Part shown: in pieces, positions 34,623 through 41,452 of the stretch
Layout: the number at the start of each line of letters is the position of its first letter
Position numbering within the stretch: position 1 is the stretch's first letter
From: Streptomyces sp. NBC_01317
GTDB lineage: Bacteria; Actinomycetota; Actinomycetes; Streptomycetales; Streptomycetaceae
Length of the DNA: 64,000 nucleotides
Assembly: GCF_035961655.1 (NCBI RefSeq)
Contig: NZ_CP108393.1
Span: 5,379,001-5,443,000, forward strand
Direction: 5' to 3'
The notes under the pieces: generated by a model
Database searches by the model: none
What the model was told of the DNA's origin: nothing
Seen by the model: only the letters and a program-made list of their open reading frames with translations
Position numbers and translations under genes: made by a program

Positions 34623-35357
34623 ATGTCCACCGGCGAGCGCACCACGGGCACCGCAGGCACCACGGGCACCGCAGGCACCAAAGGCGCCACAGGCACCAAG
34701 GGTTCCGGCAGGCTGCTGACCGGAGTGGCCTGGGCCGTCCTGCTGCTGGGTCTGTGGCTCTGGGGCCGCGACGCCACCGGCGGCACCGGCGGCCAGTCGC
34801 AGCCCACGACCGGTGACGTGGCCGCGGTCGGCCGCCCGCTGGACGGCGTACCGCTGCCCGCCGCCCGCGAACCGCTGGAGCCGTCGGAGCCGCGGCGCGT
34901 CGAGGTCCCCTCGCTGGGGATCGCGGCGCCCGTCGCGCCCCGTGGGCTGGACAGCGCGGGGGCGGTCGACCCACCGCCGTACGGGACACCACAGACGGTC
35001 GGCTGGTACGGCCGCGGTGCGCAGCCGGGCGCGGCGGGCACCGCCCTGTTCGTCGGGCACGTCGACACCGAGACGAAGCCGGCCGTCTTCTACGGGCTCA
35101 GCTCGGCGCGGCCCGGCGCGAAGGTCCGGGTGGCCAGGAGCGACGGTTCCGTCGCCGAGTTCACCATCGACGACGTGCAGGTTTTCAGCCGGGAGCGGTT
35201 CGACGCGAAGAAGGTCTACGGACCGCGCGAGAAGTCGCGTGCCGAGCTGCGGCTGATCACGTGCGGCGGGACGTTCGACAAGAAGGCCGGCGCGTACACG
35301 GCGAACGTGGTGGTGTCGGCGTACCTGACGGGCGTGGACGAGGCCCGCGACAGCTGA
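34623..35357 (+). CDS. Class F sortase
   Basis: A 244-residue membrane-bound transpeptidase. It has a short Thr/Gly cytoplasmic tail with a TGTAGTTGTAGTKG repeat, a membrane helix (LLTGVAWAVLLLGLWLW), then the extracellular sortase barrel: VPSLGIAAPVAPRGLD, the catalytic His in TALFVGHVDTETKPAVFYGL, and the catalytic Cys in LRLITCGGTFDKKAGAYTAN. This matches the actinobacterial class F pattern. It is translationally coupled to the membrane-anchored protein just upstream and near an LAATG protein. Its natural substrate is not proved by sequence. Confidence 0.92.
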   Translation: MSTGERTTGTAGTTGTAGTKGATGTKGSGRLLTGVAWAVLLLGLWLWGRDATGGTGGQSQPTTGDVAAVGRPLDGVPLPAAREPLEPSEPRRVEVPSLGIAAPVAPRGLDSAGAVDPPPYGTPQTVGWYGRGAQPGAAGTALFVGHVDTETKPAVFYGLSSARPGAKVRVARSDGSVAEFTIDDVQVFSRERFDAKKVYGPREKSRAELRLITCGGTFDKKAGAYTANVVVSAYLTGVDEARDS

Positions 35358-35365
35358 GCGTTTCC

Positions 35366-35391
35366 CCGGGCCCCCGAGAGGCGGGGCCCGG
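35366..35391 (+). terminator. 9-bp G-C hairpin after the sortase gene
   Basis: CCGGGCCCC (35366-35374) pairs with GGGGCCCGG (35383-35391), nine bases past the sortase stop. Confidence 0.65.
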
Positions 35392-35472
35392 AGACTTCAT
35401 GCCGGACTCGCCCGGGCGAGGGGGCCCGGAAACCGTAATGTGGGGGCCGTGGTCCTTGACTTGGGGGAGCGG

Positions 35473-36525
35473 ATGGACGGCAGTGCGGTACGGGCCACGG
35501 CCCTCGCGGCGGGTGCGCTGCTCCTGCTCGCGGGCTGCTCGTCCGGTGGCTCGGGCGGCTCCGGCGGCGATGGTCCCGACGGGCCCGACGGTCCCGGCCG
35601 GGGCGAGCGTGCCGCCTCCTCCGCGCCCGTCGGCCAGCGCCCCGAGGCGGAGGTGCCGTACTGGGTGGATCCCGACAGCACGGCCGCCCGCGAGGCCGTC
35701 GTGTACGCGGACCGGGGCGATCTGAAGAGCGCGCGGCTCCTCAGGAAGATCGCCGAACAGCCCGCCGCGTCGTGGATCGGCCCCGACGACCCGAGGGCGC
35801 GGGCGGAGGCGGTGACGACGGCGGCCACCGAGGCCCACCGGGACGCGCTGCTGGTGCTCTACAACATCCCGCACCGCGACTGCGGCCAGTACTCGAAGGG
35901 CGGCGCCGCCGACGGTGACGCGTACCGGACGTGGATCGACGAGGTCGCGGAAGGGATCGGCGCGCGCCGGGCCACGGTGATCCTGGAGCCGGACGCCGTC
36001 CTGCACCTGGCGGACGGCTGCACTCCGGAAGCGTTCCGCGAGGAGCGGTACGGCCTGCTCGGCGCGGCGGTCGAGCGGCTCGGCCGGCAGCCCGGCACCT
36101 CCGTCTACCTCGACGCGGGCAATCCGGGCTGGCGCACGCCCGACGCGCTCTTCGAGCCGCTGCGGCGCGCCGGCCTCGCGCAGGCGGACGGCTTCGCGGT
36201 GAACGTGTCGAACTTCTTCCCGACCGCCGAGAGCGTGGACTTCGGCAAGCGGCTCTCCGCGCGGGTCGGCGGCAAACCGTTCGTGATCGACACCAGCCGC
36301 AACGGCAACGGCTCGTACACCTCGGGGGATCCCGGCGAGAACTGGTGCAACCCGCCGGGCCGCGCGCTCGGCGAGGCGCCGACCGTCAGGACCGGTGATC
36401 CGCTGGTCAAGGCGTATCTGTGGATCAAGCGGCCGGGGGAGTCGGACGGCGAGTGCAGGGGCGGCCCGCGGGCGGGCGAGTGGTGGGCGGAGTACGCGGT
36501 GGGGCTGGCACGCAACGGGGCGTGA
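35473..36525 (+). CDS. Glycoside hydrolase family 6 lipoprotein
   Basis: A 350-residue lipid-anchored GH6 enzyme (cellobiohydrolase/endoglucanase family). The lipobox LLAGC gives an N-terminal diacylglycerol-Cys, then a Gly/Asp linker. The catalytic domain has LYNIPHRDCGQYSKGG, where the family acid Asp of RDC is kept but the usual YD before it is YN, and ILEPDAVLHL with the second conserved Asp. C-terminal marks are RNGNGSY, WCNPPGRALG and YLWIKRPGESDGEC. ATG 35473 has GGGGGAG; a leaderless GTG at 35449 is possible after TAATGT. It probably acts on cell-surface-accessible beta-glucan. Confidence 0.9.
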   Translation: MDGSAVRATALAAGALLLLAGCSSGGSGGSGGDGPDGPDGPGRGERAASSAPVGQRPEAEVPYWVDPDSTAAREAVVYADRGDLKSARLLRKIAEQPAASWIGPDDPRARAEAVTTAATEAHRDALLVLYNIPHRDCGQYSKGGAADGDAYRTWIDEVAEGIGARRATVILEPDAVLHLADGCTPEAFREERYGLLGAAVERLGRQPGTSVYLDAGNPGWRTPDALFEPLRRAGLAQADGFAVNVSNFFPTAESVDFGKRLSARVGGKPFVIDTSRNGNGSYTSGDPGENWCNPPGRALGEAPTVRTGDPLVKAYLWIKRPGESDGECRGGPRAGEWWAEYAVGLARNGA

Positions 36526-36679
36526 AACCGGCGTGCGCGGGTGAAGGGCGTACGTACGCGGAGGGCGCACGCACGCGCACGCTCCCGGCACACGCCCTCG
36601 GCGTGCGAACCCTAACAATGGCGGACATACGCCACGTTTCCGAGGTGTACGGGAAGCGTGGCTTCGTACGGGAACAGGC

Positions 36680-36710
36680 GAAGCCCCCTCACGTGACGTG
36701 AGAGGGCTTC
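36680..36710 (-). terminator. Hairpin downstream of tRNA-Lys (first copy)
   Basis: GAAGCCC-C-CTCAC and GTGAG-A-GGGCTTC form a long stem with one mismatch, directly past the 3' end of the minus-strand tRNA. Confidence 0.75.
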
Positions 36711-36719
36711 GACCGTCGG

Positions 36720-36793
36720 TGCGCCGTCAGGGACTCGAACCCCGGACCCGCTGATTAAGAGTCAGCTGCTCTAACCAACTGAGCTAACGGCGC
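36720..36793 (-). tRNA. tRNA-Lys (anticodon CTT), copy 1
   Basis: The minus strand begins GCGCCGTTAGCTCAGTTGG. It has a 7-bp acceptor stem GCGCCGT/ACGGCGC, A discriminator, anticodon loop ACTCTTAAT (CTT, AAG codons) and T-arm GGTTCGAGTCC. 74 nt, no encoded CCA. Same sequence as the copy at 46921. Confidence 0.96.
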
Positions 36794-36901
36794 GCGCTGA
36801 CCTGGAGAACTCTACCCGATCGCCGGCGGTGGGCCGGACCAGGTGAGGGCCCTTGCGGCCTGTCGGATAGTCGTTTTTTACCTTTGATCCGTCAAAATGC
36901 G

Positions 36902-36917
36902 ACTTGTCCAGACAGTT
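36902..36917. promoter_or_regulatory. Weak DasR-like site upstream of the NlpC gene
   Basis: ACTTGTCCAGACAGTT matches the DasR consensus ACTGGTCTAGACCACT at 11 of 16 positions and keeps a GTC-N2-GAC dyad. It lies 61 bp upstream of the start. Speculative. Confidence 0.2.
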
Positions 36918-36977
36918 GAGACACTGGCGCCCGTGCAGTCGCGTCGACAGATCTTGATGAGTGTGGAGGGGATTCGC

Positions 36978-38453
36978 ATGACCGTCCCGGCCTTCGAGGA
37001 ATACGAGCCCGCTCCTGACTGCCCCTGCCCCGGATGCGCCGGGCGGCGCCGGGATCTGGCGAGAGGGCTGCCGGTACGGGCCGGCGGCCACCCGGGCGCA
37101 CACGGCGCCCGGCGGGCGTTGGTGCTGGTCACAGCGGCGGGGGTCGCCTTCGGCGCGACGGGACTGGATGCGCGGGCCGACATCGGGCCTGACGGGACGG
37201 GCTTCGACGGGATCGCGTCCTCGGCCGACCTGTCCGGTGCCGGTGCCGGGGCCTCGGTCGGCGCCGTCGCCGGTGCCGGAGCGGTGCCGGGGGCCGTGCT
37301 CACCGCCGTGCCCGGTGGCGAACCCGACCCGGAGACCCCGCAGGGCGGCAGCGGCCCGTTGTACGGGCGGCCGTCGCCCGGTCCCGTGGCGGGGACGGTC
37401 GAGCCGCTGCGCGCCACGACCCGGGCGGACATCATCAACCGCGCCAAGCGGTGGGTGAGCGCACAGGTGCCGTACAGCATGAGCAAGTACTGGTCCGACG
37501 GATACCGCCAGGACTGCTCCGGCTATGTCTCGATGGCGTGGAACCTCGCGGGCAACGAATGGACCGGCAGCCTCGCGCAGTACGGCGTGAAGATCGCGCG
37601 GGAGGACCTCCAGCCGGGGGACATGCTGCTCTTCCACAACCCGTCCGACCCCAACAAGGGGTCGCACGTCACGCTCTTCGGCGGCTGGACGGACTACACG
37701 CACGCGTACTACATCGCGTACGAGCAGACCCAGCCGCACACGCGGACGCAGTCCACGCCGATGGCGTACTGGAACAACTCCGCGCGGTACGTGCCGTATC
37801 GCTACCGGGGGCTGACGGAGGGCACCGAGGGTGCCGGCGGCAGCACGTCGACAACGGTGCGGTACCCGGGCGCGCGGGCGTTCGGCCCCGGCGCGCACAA
37901 CACGTACGTCACCCAGCTCGGCCGGATGCTCGTGGAGCGCGGCGCCGAACGCTTCTACAGCCTGGGTCCGGGGCCGCGCTGGGAGGAGGCGGACCGGCGG
38001 GCCACGCGCGCGTTCCAGCTCGCCCAGGGCTGGCGCGGCGCGGAGGCGGACGGGCTGCCCGGGCCGCAGACGTGGCGGCTCCTGGTGAACGGCCTGGGCA
38101 AGGGCATCGCGGACGCGGGCGGGAAGAACACGGGTCGGGCGGCCGGGGGTGGCGCGGCCTCCGGTGGTGGCGCCTCCGCCGGTCGGGCCGCTTCCGGTGG
38201 TACGACGGCGGGGGTGCCGGCGTATCCGGGCCTCGGGTCCTTCCGGCCCGGCCGGTCGGGTCCGTACGTCGAGCGGCTCGGCGAACGGCTGGTGAGGAAG
38301 GGCTTCGGCAGGCACTACACCTCGGGTCCGGGCCCGAGCTGGGGCGAGGCGGACCGCCGCAACGTCGAGGCGTTCCAGCGCGCCCAGGGCTGGCGCGGCA
38401 GCGCGGCGGACGGCTACCCGGGACCCGAGACGTGGCGGCGACTCTTCGGATGA
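36978..38453 (+). CDS. NlpC/P60-like cell-wall hydrolase with two peptidoglycan-binding domains
   Basis: A 491-residue protein. The N-terminus has CPCPGCAGRRR, a Cys cluster seen in Streptomyces relatives, then a Tat/Sec-like hydrophobic stretch (RRALVLVTAAGVAFGATG). The catalytic part has Cys180 in YRQDCSGYVSMAW and His230 in GSHVTLFGGW. Two C-terminal peptidoglycan-binding repeats (each with YV-LG--LV-RG, YSLGPGPRW or YTSGPGPSW, EADRR, F-AQGWRG and DG-PGP-TWR) anchor it to the wall. It presumably cuts stem peptides. ATG 36978 has GGAGGGG six bases upstream. It is followed after 11 bp by the SPFH gene. Confidence 0.92.
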   Translation: MTVPAFEEYEPAPDCPCPGCAGRRRDLARGLPVRAGGHPGAHGARRALVLVTAAGVAFGATGLDARADIGPDGTGFDGIASSADLSGAGAGASVGAVAGAGAVPGAVLTAVPGGEPDPETPQGGSGPLYGRPSPGPVAGTVEPLRATTRADIINRAKRWVSAQVPYSMSKYWSDGYRQDCSGYVSMAWNLAGNEWTGSLAQYGVKIAREDLQPGDMLLFHNPSDPNKGSHVTLFGGWTDYTHAYYIAYEQTQPHTRTQSTPMAYWNNSARYVPYRYRGLTEGTEGAGGSTSTTVRYPGARAFGPGAHNTYVTQLGRMLVERGAERFYSLGPGPRWEEADRRATRAFQLAQGWRGAEADGLPGPQTWRLLVNGLGKGIADAGGKNTGRAAGGGAASGGGASAGRAASGGTTAGVPAYPGLGSFRPGRSGPYVERLGERLVRKGFGRHYTSGPGPSWGEADRRNVEAFQRAQGWRGSAADGYPGPETWRRLFG

Positions 38454-38464
38454 CGGAGGCAAGG

Positions 38465-40528
38465 ATGACGACGAGGGCGGGACAGCACGACGAAGGTGGT
38501 CCGGGACCGGGTCGGGGTACGGGTCCGGGGCCTCGTCCGGAGGGGCACGCCTCCGGCCCCGTCGCGCCGGCGCGGATGCCCGCGTTCGACGGCACACACT
38601 GCCGGCCGGTGACGGTGCACGCGGACGGCCGCGTCGAGCCGGTGCTGCCTTCTTCCGCCGTGACGGCGGAGCCGGAGCCGGTCCATGGGATCTCCGCCGA
38701 CACGGAGAGGGCGGACGCGGTGGGGCCCGGCGGCCCGGCTCGGGGCGGGCGGAGGGAGGGGCCGGACGACACGGGGGCCGCCGACAGCGGCGGTTCCGGC
38801 GTCCGGGAGCGCGAGGCGGGTGTGGGCGACACGGCCTGCAACACGGCCTACAACACCGCGGACAACGCCTCCGACAACACGTCCGACAACACGTCCGACA
38901 ACACCGCCGTCCTTCCCGCTGTCCTCGCCACCGGCGGTCCCGGGCGGGACGCCGAACGGGACTCCGAGCCGGGCCCGGTCGTGGATCCGGCCTCCCGTCC
39001 GTCGGTGCGTCAGGTTCTCGGACGCGATCTGCCCGGTCCCGTGGAGCACCTCGCTCCCGCCCACCCGCTCACCCCGGCGCTGCGCCCGATCCCCGGGCGC
39101 GAGCTGAACGCGCCCGCCGGAATCGCCCCGCTCGCCTCCTCGGCGGAGGAGCCCGAGCCCCGGTCCGTGCCGCCGGTGCCGTCGGCGCCCGAACCGCCGT
39201 CGGCGGCGTTGACCTCTTCCGTACCGCCGTCAGAGCCCCGGTCGGTCGGGCCTGCCGCCGTACCGCCGATCGCGCCCCGGACGGGGTCGCCGTCCGTTCC
39301 GGCGGCCTCCACGCCCGCCGTATCGTCCGCGTCGACCCCCTCCACGCCCCACGCCCGCGTCTCCGGCGACGGTGCGGGCCCGCGCGCCGGTGAGGGCGAA
39401 GGAGCCGGTACCGCAGCCGGTGTCACCGCCGACGCCTCCGGCGAGACCGCCCGCTGGAGCAGTCCGCTCATCGTGGGGGAGTCCACCCACGAGATCCCCG
39501 TCCATCTCCTCTTCCGCGACGAGACCGGCCCCTCCCTCCCCGCCGCCGGCGCGCGGCGCATGCGGCGGGTGCCCGCCTCCGCGGCCGGGCCCGTCGTGCC
39601 GGTACGGGCCGCTCCGCCCGTCGATCCCAAGCTCGTCGAGCGGCCGGGGCCCGTACTGCCGGGCTGGGTCGCCGCGTTCGCCGGGCTCGCGGCCGTCGTC
39701 GCCTGCGCCGTGGTGGTCTGGTGGGCCGGGGCCGTCCCCGACGCCGTCAACACCGTGCTCCGGCTGCCCTCCCCCGCGTACCACGGCATCACCCTGGGGG
39801 AGTGGGCGCTGCTGGCGCTCGGGGTGACCGTCGCCCTCTTCGCCTTCGGCGGGCTCGGGCGCGGGCGGGTCGGGCAGGCCTGGGTGCTGACGCTGTTCGG
39901 CGACTACCGGGGGAGCGTGCGCCGTACGGGACTCCTCTGGGTCAGCCCGCTGCTGCTGCGCCACAAGGTGGACGTACGGCTCAGGCACTGGCGCAGCGAG
40001 CCGGTGCCGGCGGTCGACGCGAACGGTACGGCGCTGCGGGTGGTCGTCCTCGTCGTGTGGCGGGTCAAGGACACCGTGCGCGCCGCGCTCGGCGTACGGG
40101 ACCACGAGGAGTACCTGCGCGAGCAGGTCGAGGCGGCGATGGCGCGTGTCCTGTCGCAGCTGCCCGCCGACGCGTTCCACGACGACGCCCCGACCCTGCG
40201 CGACGCGGAGGCCGTCGGTGACGCGCTGACCCGGATGCTGTCGGCGGAGTGCCGGCCTGTCGGCGTCGAGGTCTTCTCGGCGCAGCCGACGCGGATCGAG
40301 TACGCCCCCGAGATCGCCGAGGCCATGCAGCGCAGCCGGATCGCCGCGATCGACGCCCGGCACCGGGACAGCGTGCTCACGTCGGTGGTCGACGCGGTGG
40401 ACGACACCGTGCACCGGCTGACATCGCGCGGACTGGTCGAACTGGACGACTACGAGCGTAAAGCCCTGGTCAAAGACCTCACGGTGGCCTTCTACACCGG
40501 CCGGCAGGGCGCCGCGGAGAGATTCTGA
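38465..40528 (+). CDS. SPFH/band 7 domain protein with long disordered N-terminus
   Basis: A 687-residue protein. Residues 1-about 390 are Pro/Ala/Gly/Ser-rich and disordered, with an NTSDNTSDNT-type repeat. Two membrane helices follow (VAAFAGLAAVVACAVVVWW and WALLALGVTVALFAFGG), then an SPFH domain (GSVRRTGLLWVSPLL, VDANGTALRVVVLVVWRVKD, YLREQVEAAMARVL) with a C-terminal EIAEAMQRSRIAAIDARH coiled region. SPFH proteins form membrane microdomain scaffolds. ATG 38465 has GGAGG five bases upstream; an ATG at 38450 overlaps the upstream stop. Co-transcribed with the NlpC gene. Confidence 0.88.
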   Translation: MTTRAGQHDEGGPGPGRGTGPGPRPEGHASGPVAPARMPAFDGTHCRPVTVHADGRVEPVLPSSAVTAEPEPVHGISADTERADAVGPGGPARGGRREGPDDTGAADSGGSGVREREAGVGDTACNTAYNTADNASDNTSDNTSDNTAVLPAVLATGGPGRDAERDSEPGPVVDPASRPSVRQVLGRDLPGPVEHLAPAHPLTPALRPIPGRELNAPAGIAPLASSAEEPEPRSVPPVPSAPEPPSAALTSSVPPSEPRSVGPAAVPPIAPRTGSPSVPAASTPAVSSASTPSTPHARVSGDGAGPRAGEGEGAGTAAGVTADASGETARWSSPLIVGESTHEIPVHLLFRDETGPSLPAAGARRMRRVPASAAGPVVPVRAAPPVDPKLVERPGPVLPGWVAAFAGLAAVVACAVVVWWAGAVPDAVNTVLRLPSPAYHGITLGEWALLALGVTVALFAFGGLGRGRVGQAWVLTLFGDYRGSVRRTGLLWVSPLLLRHKVDVRLRHWRSEPVPAVDANGTALRVVVLVVWRVKDTVRAALGVRDHEEYLREQVEAAMARVLSQLPADAFHDDAPTLRDAEAVGDALTRMLSAECRPVGVEVFSAQPTRIEYAPEIAEAMQRSRIAAIDARHRDSVLTSVVDAVDDTVHRLTSRGLVELDDYERKALVKDLTVAFYTGRQGAAERF

Positions 40529-40542
40529 TTGGTCTGGACCGC
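40529..40542. promoter_or_regulatory. DasR-like operator (dre), site 1
   Basis: TTGGTCTGGACCGC fits the DasR consensus core TGGTCTAGACCA with two differences. It begins one base after the SPFH gene's stop and 136 bp upstream of the LPMO ATG. Confidence 0.6.
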
Positions 40543-40584
40543 ACTTGTTATGGACACGGTCAAGTTCCGTTAATACTCTAGTGC

Positions 40585-40598
40585 TTGGTCTAGACCGC
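40585..40598. promoter_or_regulatory. DasR-like operator (dre), site 2
   Basis: TTGGTCTAGACCGC contains the perfect GGTCTAGACC dyad of the DasR site, 56 bp after site 1. Chitinase and LPMO genes of Streptomyces are classical DasR targets, released by glucosamine-6-phosphate. Confidence 0.8.
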
Positions 40599-40611
40599 AG
40601 ACTGTTCTCAC

Positions 40612-40625
40612 CTGCACGCGTGCAG
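40612..40625. other. 14-bp perfect palindrome in the LPMO leader
   Basis: CTGCACGCGTGCAG lies between DasR site 2 and the start codon, 40 bp upstream of the ATG. It could be a second regulator site or a leader structure. Confidence 0.4.
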
Positions 40626-40664
40626 TACGGCTCACCGAACTCCCCACGTTCTCTGGAGCGAAGC

Positions 40665-41252
40665 ATGCGAAAGAAAATAGGCGCGGCCGTGGTCGGCCTC
40701 GCGATCGCCGGCGTGTCCTTCGTCGGCACCGGCAGCGCCAGCAGCCATGGCTACACCGACCAACCGCTCAGCCGTCAGAAGCTCTGTGCCAACGGCACGG
40801 TGTCCAACTGCGGCAACATCCAGTGGGAGCCGCAGAGCGCCGAGGGCCCCAAGGGCTTCCCGGCGGCCGGCCCCCCCGACGGGCAGCTGTGCTCCGCCGG
40901 CCTCGGCCAGTTCAACCAGCTCAACGACCAGCGCAACGGTGCCTGGCCGACCACGAAGGTGACGAGCGGCGCGAACTACAACTTCCGTTGGCAGTTCACC
41001 GCGAGCCACGCCACGACGGACTTCAAGTACTACATCACCAAGCAGGGCTGGAACTCCAACGCGCCGCTCACCCGCGCCGCTCTGGAGACCCAGCCGTTCC
41101 TGACGGTGCCGTACAACAACGCGCGGCCGCCGTTCACGCTGTCGCACTCGGGCAAGCTTCCCTCCCGGACCGGCCGGCACATGATCCTGGGCGTGTGGAC
41201 GATCGCCGACACGGCGAACGCGTTCTACTCCTGCTCGGACGTCCAGTTCTGA
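40665..41252 (+). CDS. Chitin-active lytic polysaccharide monooxygenase (AA10)
   Basis: A 195-residue secreted copper enzyme that oxidatively cuts crystalline chitin. The signal peptide ends at ASS, so the mature protein starts at His28 (HGYTDQPLSRQKLC), whose N-terminal amine and side chain form the histidine brace with His115 (TASHATTDF). FYSCSDVQF is the usual C-terminus. No extra binding domain. ATG 40665 has GGAGCG seven bases upstream. Two DasR-like sites upstream indicate repression by DasR in the absence of GlcNAc-derived signals. Confidence 0.96.
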   Translation: MRKKIGAAVVGLAIAGVSFVGTGSASSHGYTDQPLSRQKLCANGTVSNCGNIQWEPQSAEGPKGFPAAGPPDGQLCSAGLGQFNQLNDQRNGAWPTTKVTSGANYNFRWQFTASHATTDFKYYITKQGWNSNAPLTRAALETQPFLTVPYNNARPPFTLSHSGKLPSRTGRHMILGVWTIADTANAFYSCSDVQF

Positions 41253-41267
41253 CGGTTCGTCGATCGT

Positions 41268-41295
41268 CAGTCCGCAGTCCGCAGTCCTCAGTCCT
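41268..41295. repeat. 7-bp tandem repeat after the LPMO gene
   Basis: CAGTCCG twice then CAGTCCT twice, back to back, starting 16 bases past the stop codon. Confidence 0.85.
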
Positions 41296-41365
41296 CAGGA
41301 TGAGGTAGCGACCCCGGCGGCCGTGGTGGCAGCGGCGATCGGGGCCGGTACGTCGTAGTCAGGCG

Positions 41366-41416
41366 CCCGGGGAGCGGGGCACCGTCGGTCCGCCGCCGTC
41401 GGCCCCGCTCCCCGGG
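41366..41416. terminator. 15-bp perfect hairpin between LPMO and FtsX permease genes
   Basis: CCCGGGGAGCGGGGC (41366-41380) pairs with GCCCCGCTCCCCGGG (41402-41416), 21-nt loop. It serves two convergent genes. Confidence 0.85.
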
Positions 41417-41452
41417 ACGCCGCCCTTCACCCGGGCGGGCGCGTGCGCGGTG

